Assembly: GCA_024364735.1 (NCBI GenBank)
Contig: JAGFNQ010000960.1
Span: forward strand, 550,441-614,440
Reading direction: 5' to 3'
DNA length: 64,000 bases
Source: Boesenbergia rotunda
Lineage: Eukaryota; Streptophyta; Magnoliopsida; Zingiberales; Zingiberaceae
The notes under the pieces are model-generated. The model did no database searches, was not told the DNA's origin, and worked only from the letters and a program-made list of their open reading frames with translations. Both the position numbers and the translations under genes were made by a program. This document shows, one piece after another, positions 36,501 to 48,500 of this stretch. The stretch's first letter is position 1. The number at the start of each line of letters is the position of its first letter.

Positions 36501-39500
36501 GACACCTGCACGAATTCCATATTGTATGCTCTACTATGAAGCCTCAGGGCATTTCTGAAGAAGATATTAAGCTGAGAGCTTTCCCCTTTACACTGACAGG
36601 AGCAGCAAAAGACTGGTTTTATTATCTACCTATAGGACATGTGTCTAGTTGGATCTTCATGAAGAAAGCATTTTTGGAAAAATACTTCCCAGCCTCCAGA
36701 ACAGCAATAATTAGGAAAAGCATCTGTGGAATTCAGCAAGTGGTGGGCGAGACACTCTATGATTACTGGGAAAGATTCAATAAATTATGTTCGAGTTGTC
36801 CACAGCACGATATCAGCGAGCAACTTTTGATTCAATACTTTTATGAGGGATTGCTGCAGATGGACAGAGTTATGATAGATGCTGCAGCTGGAGGGGCCCT
36901 AGTGAACAAAACACCAATGCAAGCTAGGGAGCTCATTTCTAATATGGCTGAGAATTCCCAACAATTTGGAAGCAGAGCCTTGACCACCAGAGGAGTGGGT
37001 GAAGTTCAGGTAGTTCCTACTAATCAGAAGGAGGTTAAAAATGCATTGATGGAGCTCACATCGGCTGTTAAGCAAATTGAACTAACGGTTGCAAGGAAAA
37101 ATTCAACTCCTTCAGTACATCCACCCTCTAGTCAAGTGATAAGTGTGTGTGGCATTTGCTCTAGTCAAGAGCACACTTCAGATTCATGTCCCACCCTCCA
37201 ACAGGACGAGACAGTAGCAGCATTAGTAAGAGGACAATTTCAAGCAAGAAACAATCCTTACTCCTCTACTTACAACCCTGGTTGGAGGGATCACCCAAAT
37301 CTAAAATATGGGAACTCTTTCTGCCAACAAAACCCTCAAATACAACAATCGCAGCAGCCTCCACAGAATTTCCAGCAAGCACAGCCACAATTCCAGCAAC
37401 AACAGCAATTTCAGCCTTCGAACCAAAATTTTCAACCTCCATTTCAGCCTAATTTTCAGCAAACTCAGCCACTATTTCAGCCTCAATTCCAGCCATATCA
37501 TCAAGGGCAGCAAGATTTTCAGTCATTTCCAGCTTTTCAAGCTCAAAACCAACCAAATTTCCAGCCTTCCCAGCCCTATAATCAGATTTCACAGCCCTAC
37601 AATCAAGGGTTTCAAAATCAGAATTTTCAGTCCTCATCACCGAATTTTTCACTTCAAAATCAGAACTTTCATGGTTACAACTCCCAGCAAGGTTTCCAAG
37701 CAATGCCACCCTCCTATCAGCCCCAACAGCCCTATGTTCAACAATTCCAGCCTACTACTTCATCGTTTCAAAATCAGTCAAGGAGCTATGCTAACCAAGG
37801 AGGCTATGGGAGCTCAAGTGGAGGAAATGCGCAACAACAACAACTGATGGATATGCTACAACAAGTTGTACAAACACAACAACAACAACAAGCTTGGCAA
37901 CAACAACAACAACAACACAATCAAAACATTGAGAGGCAAATGGGTCAATTGGCTAGTGGGATCAATCAAAATCAAGCTCAAGGATCAAGTCAACTCCCTT
38001 CCCAAACTGTTCCTAATCCTAAAGGAAACGTGAGTGCTATTACATTGAGGAGTGGGAAGGTTACATCATCTCCAAATGGTCCAAGAGCTGAAATTTCAGA
38101 AAACCGAACAACAACTTCAATTCCAGCCCAAAACAACCATGAAATGACTTCAAATTCAGCTGATTTCACCCCTAGCCCGTGCCCAACTCCCTCCTCAAGT
38201 AACCCTCCAAATTTGGTGGAAAACGGAGAAGAAATCAGTGCCGAGACGCAAGGTACAGCAGCCACTTCGCAGGGGACAGCAACCAAAATTTCAGCCTCTC
38301 CACTTCCGGCCAAAGAAGATGATTTTAGGGTTCCCTTACCCTTTCCACAGCGGAAGACACATGCCAAAAAGCAAGTGGAGGAGGAGAAGTCTAAGGAATT
38401 CAATGAGTTAGTGGAACTTTTCAGTAAGGTAGAGATCAATGTACCTTTGTTGACCATGATCAAGCAAATTCCAAAGTATGCTAAGTTTTTGAAAGATCTT
38501 TGTGTTCACAAAAAGAAACTTAAGGAGAATGAGTTGGTCAACTTTGGGAAGAATATCTCAGCACTTATCCACACCATTCCTCAGAAGTATGAAGACCCAG
38601 GGGTATTTACTGTTTCTTGTGAGATAGGGAGCACCATATTCCATGATGCTATGTTAGATTTAGGAGCTTCCATAAATGTGATGCTCAGGTCAGTATTTCA
38701 GATGCTCGGCATAGGCCCTTTACAGCCCACTGGTGTGGTGATACAGCTAGCAGACAGGAGTCAGACCCACCCAGCAGGTATGATTGAAGATGTTTTGGTG
38801 AAGGTAAAGGAGCTAATATTTCCTGCAGATTTTTATATTTTGGATATGGAGGGAGATTATTTGGCGCACCGTTCTCCACTTATTCTAGGCAGACCTTTTC
38901 TGAAGACGGCTAGAACAAAGATTGATGTATATGCCGGTACACTTTCCATGGAGATTGGAGACACGGTGGTTCAGTTTAGCCTTTTCGATGTTATGAAGCA
39001 CCTGAGGGAGGACCACTCCGTTATGAGCATGGACATTCTTGAGGAGCTGGCGCAGACAGAGTTAGAGGCGGGGGGATTTCTGGAGGATTTTTCTGGAGGA
39101 GTTATTGATTCAGAGGAGGCTGAGAAAATACTTACTGCTGAGACTGAGGGTTTTTCAGAAGACATTGCAGATGCATTTCCAGCTGGAGAGGTTTTTCTAG
39201 GTGTAGGGGATTGCACAGAGCCCCAAGGATCACCTATTTTTCTTGATATTCAAAGTGTAGGGGATTGCACAAAGCCCCAAGGATCACCTATTTCTACTGA
39301 AGAAGACCAGAGTGAACTGAAGCCACTACCAGGCCATTTGAAGTATGCATATCTAGGAGAGGAGCAGACTTTCCCTGTGATTATTGCACAGCATTTGGAG
39401 TCAGAACAAGAAGAAAAATTATTGCAAGTCCTGAGGCACTACAAGAAGGCAATTGGGTGGTCTTTATCAGATATACCAGGTATCAGCCCAGCTATCTGCA

Positions 39501-42500
39501 TGCACAGGATATTTTTGGAAGATAATGTCAAACCTGTGAGGCAACCACAAAGGAGACTCAATCCACTTATTTTGGATGTTGTAAAGAAAGAGGTGACTAG
39601 ACTTCTACAGGTAGGTATCATTTACCATATTTCTGACAGTCAGTGGGTTAGTCCTATTCATGTGGTGCCCAAGAAATCTGGAGTGACCGTGGTGGCAGAT
39701 GAAAGCAATGAATTAGTACCCACCAGAGTTAAGAATTCCTGGAGAGTCTGCATTGATTACAGGAAGCTCAACAAGGTCACAAGGAAAGATCACTTCCCTC
39801 TACCCTTCATTGATCAGATGCTTGAGAGACTAGCAGGGAAGTCGCATTATTGTTTCTTGGACGGATTTTCAGGCTATTTTCAGATTTGCATAGATCCAGA
39901 GGACCAGGAGAAGACCACCTTCACTTGCCCCTTTGGCACTTTTGCCTACAGACGTATGCCCTTCGGACTCTGCAACGCACCCGGTACATTTCAGAGATGT
40001 ATGGTAAGTATATTCGGTAAGTTGCTAGAGGACTGTATGGAGGTATTCATGGATGATTTTTCAGTTTATGGCACGTCTTTTGATTCATGTTTAAATAACT
40101 TGTCTAGGGTTTTACATCGTTGCATTGAAACTCACCTTGTTCTTAATTTTGAGAAATGTCACTTTATGGTAGAGCACGGGATAGTACTTGGACACATAGT
40201 CTCTCGGAAAGGTATTGAGGAAGATCCTGCTAAAATCAGTGTTATTTCTTCCTTATCTTACCCCGTATGCGTACGGGATATTCGTGCTTTTCTTGGACAT
40301 GCAGGATTTTACCGCAAATTTATTAGAGATTTCAGCTTGATTGCTCGACCCTTGACACGACTTTTGCAGAAAGATGTTGAGTTTCACTTTGATGAAAAAT
40401 GCAATGAAGCTTATCATAGACTCAGGGAGGCTCTTACCTCAGCTCCTATTATTACATCACCTGACTGGACTCTACCATTTGAATTAATGTGTGATGCTTC
40501 TAATTTTGCAGTGGGAGCTGTTTTAGCACAGAGGGTTGATGGAGCACCACATGTCATTTGCTACGCCTCCAAAACCCTAGATGCCGCCCAAGCCAACTAC
40601 ACCACGACTGAAAAGGAGCTTCTTGCCATTGTCTTTGCTTTGGATAGATTCAGATCTTATTTATTATGCTCACATGTGATTATTTTTTCTGATCATGCAG
40701 CTCTCAAATATTTGTTGAAAAAGCCTGATGCAAAACCTAGATTGATCAGATAGATGCTCCTACTCCAAGAATTCGACCTGGAGATCAGAGATAGAAGTGG
40801 AAAAGAGAACTTAGTTGCAGATCATTTGAGCAGACTTGAAGGAGATGGATCTCCTACCACCATTGATGATGATTTCAGTGATGAGCACTTGATTTCAGTG
40901 CATGGTGAGACACCGTGGTATGCAGACCTAGTTAACTTTCTTGTTGCATATGTATTTCCCACTCAATTTTCTAAAGCTCAAAAAGATAAATTAAAAAGTG
41001 ATGCAAAGTTTTATGTGTGGGATGATCCTTATTTGTAGAAATTTTGTAATGACCAAATAATTAAGAGATGCGTACCAGATCATGAGTTTTCTTCTGTCCT
41101 TACTTTTTGTCATTTCATCAGCTTGTGGGGGGCATCTTGGACCCCAGAGGACGGCCAGGAAAGTACTAGAGTGTGGATTATACTGGCCCACCCTTTTTCA
41201 TGATTCACATGTTTTTTATAAAAATTGTGATAGATGTCAGCGAACTGGGAACATAGGAGCGAGACATGAGATGCCCCAAAACACTATGCTTTACTGTGAG
41301 ATTTTTGATGTTTGGGGGATAGATTTTATGGGACCTTTTCCTGCATCTTATGGTTATCTGTATATTTTACTTGCTGTGGATTATGTTTCGAAATGGGTGG
41401 AGGTCATTCCCTTCAGGACTGATGATTCTTCTGTTGTTTGTAGTTTTGTTAGGTCACATATTTTCTGCAGGTTTGGAACTGTGGATTATGTTTCGAAATG
41501 GGTGGAGGCCATTCCCTCCAGGACTGATGATTCTTCTGTTGTTTGTAGTTTTGTTAGGTCACATATTTTCTGCAGGTTTTAGCACAGAGGGTTGATGGAG
41601 CACCACATGTCATTTGCTACGCCTCCAAAACCCTAGATGCCGCCCAAGCCAACTACACCACGACTGAAAAGGAGCTTCTTGCCATTGTCTTTGCTTTGGA
41701 TAGATTCAGATCTTATTTATTATGCTCACATGTGATTATTTTTTCTGATCATGTAGCTCTCAAATATTTGTTGAAAAAGCCTGATGCAAAACCTAGATTG
41801 ATCAGATGGATGCTCCTACTCCAAGAATTCGACCTGGAGATCAGAGATAGAAGTGGAAAAGAGAACTTAGTTGCAGATCATTTGAGCAGACTTGAAGGAG
41901 ATGGATCTCCTACCACCATTGATGATGATTTCAGCGATGAGCACTTGATTTCAGTGCATGGTGAGACACCGTGGTATGCAGACCTAGTTAACTTTCTTGT
42001 TGCATATGTATTTCCCACTCAATTTTCTAAAGCTCAAAAAGATAAATTAAAAAGTGATGCAAAGTTTTATGTGTGGGATGATCCTTATTTGTGGAAATTT
42101 TGTAATGACCAAATAATTAGGAGATGCGTACCAGATCATGAGTTTTCTTCTGTCCTTACTTTTTGTCATTCATCAGCTTGTGGGGGGCATTTTGGACCCC
42201 AGAGGACGGCCAGGAAAGTACTAGAGTGTGGATTATACTAGCCCACCCTTTTTCATGATTCACATGTTTTTTATAAAAATTGTGATAGATGTCAGCGAAC
42301 TGGGAACATAGGAGCGAGACATGAGATGCCCCAAACACTATGCTTTACTGTGAGATTTTTGATGTTTGGGGGATAGATTTTATGGGACCTTTTCCTGCAT
42401 CTTATGGTTATCTGTATATTTTACTTGCTGTGGATTATGTTTCGAAATGGGTGGAGGTCATTCCCTCCAGGACTGATGATTCTTCTGTTGTTTGTAGTTT

Positions 42501-45500
42501 TGTTAGGTCACATATTTTCTGCAGGTTTGGAACTGTGGATTATGTTTCGAAATGGGTGGAGGTCATTCCCTCCAGGACTGATGATTCTTCTGTTGTTTGT
42601 AGTTTTGTTAGGTCACATATTTTCTGCAGGTTTTAGCACAGAGGGTTGATAGAGCACCACATGTCATTTGCTACGCCTCCAAAACCCTAGATGCCGCCCA
42701 AGCCAACTACACCACGACTGAAAAGGAGCTTCTTGCCATTGTCTTTGCTTTGGATAGATTCAGATCTTATTTATTATGCTCACATGTGATTATTTTTTCT
42801 GATCATGTAGCTCTCAAATATTTGTTGAAAAAGCCTGATGCAAAACCTAGATTGATCAGATGGATGCTCCTACTCCAAGAATTCGACCTGGAGATCAGAG
42901 ATAGAAGTGGAAAAGAGAACTTAGTTGCAGATCATTTGAGCAGACTTGAAGGAGATGGATCTCCTACCACCATTGATGATGATTTCAGCGATGAGCACTT
43001 GATTTCAGTGCATGGTGAGACACCGTGGTATGCAGACCTAGTTAACTTTCTTGTTGCACATGTATTTCCCACTCAATTTTCTAAAGCTCAAAAAGATAAA
43101 TTAAAAAGTGATGCAAAATTTTATGTGTGGGATGATCCTTATTTGTGGAAATTTTGTAATGACCAAATAATTAGGAGATGCGTACCAAATCATGAGTTTT
43201 CTTCTGTCCTTACTTTTTGTCATTCATCAGCTTGTGGGGGGCATTTTGGACCGTAGAGGACGGCCAGGAAAGTACTAGAGTGTGGATTATACTGGCCCAC
43301 CCTTTTTCATGATTCACATGTTTTTTATAAAAATTGTGATAGATGTCAGCGAACTGGGAACATAGGAGCAAGACATGAGATGCCCCAAAACACTATGCTT
43401 TACTGTGAGATTTTTGATGTTTGGGGGATAGATTTTATGGGACCTTTTCCTGCATCTTATGGTTATCTGTATATTTTACTTGCTGTGGATTATGTTTCGA
43501 AATGGGTGGAGGTCATTCCCTCCAGGACTGATGATTCTTCTGTTGTTTGTAGTTTTGTTAGGTCACATATTTTCTGCAGGTTTTAGCACAGAGGGTTGAT
43601 GGAGCACCACATGTCATTTGCTACGCCTCCAAAACCCTTGATGCCGCCCAAGCCAACTACACCACGACTGAAAAGGAGCTTCTTGCCATTGTCTTTGCTT
43701 TGGATAGATTCAGATCTTATTTATTATGCTCACATGTGATTATTTTTTCTGATCATGTAGCTCTCAAATATTTGTTGAAAAAGCCTGATGCAAAACCTAG
43801 ATTGATCAGATGGATGCTCCTACTCCAAGAATTCGACCTGGAGATCAGAGATAGAAGTGGAAAAGAGAACTTAGTTGCAGATCATTTGAGCAGACTTGAA
43901 GGAGATGGATCTCCTACCACCATTGATGATGATTTCAGCGATGAGCACTTGATTTCAGTGCATGGTGAGACACCGTGGTATGCAGACCTAGTTAACTTTC
44001 TTGTTGCATATGTATTTCCCACTCAATTTTCTAAAGCTCAAAAAGATAAATTAAAAAGTGATGCAAAGTTTTATGTGTGGGATGATCCTTATTTGTGGAA
44101 ATTTTGTAATGACCAAATAATTAGGAGATGCGTACCAGATCATGAGTTTTCTTCTGTCCTTACTTTTTGTCATTCATCAGCTTGTGGGGGGCATTTTGGA
44201 CCCCAGAGGACGGCCAGGAAAGTACTAGAGTGTGGATTATACTGGCCCACCCTTTTTCATGATTCACATGTTTTTTATAAAAATTGTGATAGATGTCAGC
44301 GAACTGGGAACATAGGAGCGAGACATGAGATGCCCCAAAACACTATGCTTTACTGTGAGATTTTTGATGTTTGGGGGATAGATTTTATGGGACCTTTTCC
44401 TGCATCTTATGGTTATCTGTATATTTTACTTGCTGTGGATTATGTTTCGAAATGGGTGGAGGTCATTCCCTCCAAGACTGATGATTCTTCTGTTGTTTGT
44501 AGTTTTGTTAGGTCACATATTTTCTGCAGGTTTGGAATTCAAGAGCAATAATCAGTGACCAAGGATCTCATTTTTGCAACAAACACATGAAGGCGATGCT
44601 TAGCAGATATGGGGTGGCACATAAAGTTTCTACATCCTATCATCCCCAAACAAATGGACAGGCTGAGATTTCAAACAAAGAGATCAAGTCAATCTTAGAA
44701 AAGACAGTCGGGCCCACTAGAAAAGACTGGAGCAAAAGGCTAGATGACGCACTCTGGGCCTACAGAACAGCATACAAGACGCCGATTGGCATGTCACCCT
44801 ACCGCTTGGTTTATGGTAAGGCTTGTCACCTCCCCGTGGAAATAGAGCACAAGGCATATTGGGCGGTGAAAGCTTGTAATTTCGATGCTACCAAGGCGGG
44901 AGAAGAGAGAAAATTGCAACTCCAAGAACTTGAAGAGATTCGATTAGAAGCATTTGAAAATTCAAGGATCTACAAGGAGAAGACCAAGAACTTCCATGAT
45001 AAGCACATTGTGAAGAAAGATTTCCAAATTGGTGACAAGGTGTTATTGTACAAATCAAGGCTCAAATTGATAAAAGGTAAATTAAGGTCAAGGTGGGATG
45101 GTCCATTTATTGTAACCAATATTTTTCCCTATGGTGTTGTGGAAATTCAAGATACATCTAATGGTTTTATTTGGAAAGTTAATGGCCACCGGCTCAAAAG
45201 ATACTTTGAAGAGCTAAAGGAGCTAGAGGTGGATGGGTTGGACATGAACGAAGCTATCTACCCAACTTAAGGGGAGTTCACTTTCTCTACCATTTATTGT
45301 ACATATCATTTTCATGTTGCTAGGAATAAATGTTTCTCTTTTTAAAGTAAGTAGTGAATAATAAATTCTTAGGAAACATGACATGAATAAAATCATTGTA
45401 AATACCATGTCTTTTGTTTTAGCACTTTTTCTTGCATGATTAGGAATAAATGTATCCCTCTAGGGTAACTTATTGTCATTTTAGAGTCTTTTGAAAATAA

Positions 45501-48500
45501 ATTAAATTTGGTTGTTAAAACTTAGGGTTTGAGTTCATGGATGAAATCTTGGATGCTTGAGTACTACTTTTCCTTAGATTCTTAATTGAGACTTGAGATG
45601 AATTATTTTTGCCTAGTGAGAATTAGCCTTATATTTGTGACACACATATGTTATTGTACTCTAGAACTTGCTTAGGTTCTTTCAAAACCATATTTCGATG
45701 ATTGGATCACATCTATGAAGGCTAATCAATTTGTTTCCCTTTTCATGTTATTCTTAACAAATGATCATACTTGATACATACTCTTTTTAATTTTCCCTTC
45801 TAATTTCCTACTCTTACCCTCACTTTTCTTTGGACTTGTTGTTTGAGATGTTTCTTAATGCTATTTTGCCCGAGACGGACAAAGATTTAAGTGTGGGGGA
45901 GTGATTAGTGTTTTGGAAAAGTTTTGTATCAAGAAGGCATTTCGATCCAAAAAGAGAAAAAAAAATTTTGTAATGGAAGGATGGAAACAATTACATTTTG
46001 AGTGAGTTTGAAGTCCAAGAAGGAGTGGTTGAGTATGGAAGCAATTGAGGCATTTAGAATTCTCATCATTCTTTGAAGACCCACACGAAAAAAAAGAGAC
46101 AAAATCTGCAATGAGGAGAAAAAATGGCACTAAATGAAGAAAACTTGTGCCAAAAAGAAAGAAAATTTTGTGAAGCTACCTTTGGGCAGAAACGTTGGGA
46201 TTGGAGCTGTTCTTTGCGAAAGGAATCAGCCACACCTTATTGGAGGCCTGAAATCAGCTGTTCAGAATTCGAAAGGGGCTGAACACAAGCTGAGAGCAAA
46301 CAAAAGCTGAAATCAGCAACACCTTTTTGTGCAGTTTGTATCAAGATGAGCTGAATTTTGGGTTTTCGAGGCTGTGAATCAAGGAATGAAGCACATGAAT
46401 GTAGTGAAAGGAAAGGAAATGTGCTGATCAATGTGCAGAGGAAGCAATGATTGAAATGCAGTAAAGGCATTTTCGGAAATGCAGTGGAGGAAGTGGCTGA
46501 AATTCTAAATGCTGATCAGAATTGTTGAGTGGAACCCCCAATTGTTGTTTGATATTTCAGATTCTTTATCGAAAAATCTGTAGTAGAATTGATGTAGATA
46601 GGGCACCTCAAGTTGAATTCGGGTGAGGCAAATGAAATGAAAACAGAAAAAAAAAAACACAGATCAGAATTTGCAAAGAAGGAAAAAGCTGTGCCAAGTT
46701 GAGAAAAGCTGTGCAAGGTTTTAAAATGGAATGCAATAGCAGAATTGCAGCTATATATTGGTTGTAATTTCAGAAAAACTTTGAGTGAAAGCTGAGAAGA
46801 AGTTGAGCTAAGGCTGTAGAAATCAGAAACTACAACTAACCAGAAATACTTTGGGAGAAGCTGAAATGCAGCAGTTCTTTGCTGTAGAAATCAGAAATAC
46901 TTTGGGAGAAGCTGAAAAGTTGCAGCTGAACACAATCTAAGCTGGACAGAAATGAAACAAATGCTGAATTGATTGCCAAGTAAATCTCAGAATTTATCTG
47001 CCGAATGTAATCAGCAGTGCAGTGACTTGGCTGGAAATCCAACTGACTGATCAGAAATTGTGTTTGTAAAGCTGAATTGCAGCTCACTGATCAGGAAAGG
47101 AAGCTGATTTGCAACTAATCTGAATTGGATTGAAACCGTGCAGATCAGGAATGAATAAAACAGTGAGGAAGCAAACAATCCGTTAAGAACAAAGAAGAAG
47201 AAAATCTGCAATGAGTACTTGGAGTTGCCACTTCTTGTGCCAAATGTGCTGATCAGTCCACTTGAAGCTCACGGAAGTGTGGGTTAAAGTTGATTCTGAT
47301 AAAGGTTAAAGCATGGCCACAACATAACTGAACACAAAAGAGAAAAACAGAAAAGAAAAACAAAAGGAACAAAGTGGCAAGTACGGAAAAAATCTGTGCC
47401 AATTTTACAAGTGAAGAAAGGCTGTGTGTTAAAATAGTTTGTGCAGATCAGAAATGGGAATGAGCTGAACTGATCTGAATTGAAACCAATGCAAGGAATG
47501 CTGAAAAGGACTCAGAACAAACCCACTCGAAGCCCAAGAGGTTTTGGAGAGCAGCAAGTTGCTACTTAAGCTGAAAATTCAGTTATGAAAGAAGAAAAAT
47601 CAGTAGAAATGTGATGAAGACAGTTTTGTACCAACTTGCAACCGAATTTGAGTTTTTGAGGCTATGAATCAAGGCAGTAGGTATAGGAATGTATTCAGTT
47701 CTGTTCCCATGGTGCTCGGCAGAATGTAAACTAAAGGAAAAAAAATTGCAGCTAAGAAGAAAAAAAATAAGGAAGAAACAAAAGGGGCACACAAAGGAGT
47801 TTCGGCCTCATGAATTTAGTGGAATGCTTCTCATCCGAATTACATTTTTGTTCCATCACACTTTTGATATCACTAGAGGACTGACAAGAGGGGCAAAGAG
47901 CATCAAAAATATCCTTGAGCACTCAAGTCTTCCACTTTATCCATTTTTCCATTTCCTTGATTCTTACTCCATGTCTTACCATTTTTATGTCTTTCATGTG
48001 TTTTTGTAGATGTTGATCCTAATCATGAATAATGGTGGAGATTAGATAATAAGCAAGCTTATGGTAGTGCAAGAAGCATGTGTGTTTGAGTGAGCTCCAC
48101 TTCCATCATCAACTTAGAACTTAAGGAGAGAGCCACCAAAATTTTCCTTGAAAGGCTAGTGATTTGAATTCATCTCAATGACTCATGATGGATGAAAAGG
48201 CTAAGTTGTTGATTTAAGGACAAGATACTAATCCATAGAGCTTAGATTTTTGAGAATTGACAACCTTAGGTAATTTCTTTTCATTTGCTTCTAATTATGC
48301 TTAAGTAAATCTAAGGGATACATACTTAGTGTTTTCGCGAGACGCTCAAGGTTAAGTGTGAGGGAGTTGATAGATACTATTTTATTGATTATTTGAGTTG
48401 CTAAAATTCATGTTTGACATATGTTTTTATTGCTAAAATTGTGAAATTGCCCTAGGTTTTAGAACTTACTCTTATTTTGGACTTAATTGCAAATTTACAC

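Larger units (their letters stand above)
45271..48367. other. Non-coding 3' region of Athila-like element
   Basis: About 3.1 kb between pol and the 3' LTR. No envelope-like frame is present. From about 45900 to 47800 the plus strand is strongly purine-rich with reiterated GCTGAAATCAG and GCAGAAAT-type phrases, so short pyrimidine-coded frames appear on the minus strand by composition only. Confidence 0.65.

Noticed and set aside
37308..37847. 179-codon frame overlapping gag
   Set aside because: It is an alternative-phase reading of the Gln-rich gag region. The low-complexity CAA/CAG-type codons keep other frames open.
45861..47792. Several short minus-strand frames rich in Phe and Ser downstream of pol
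   Set aside because: The plus strand is purine-rich here, so its complement lacks stops by composition. There is no envelope motif or signal-anchor arrangement.
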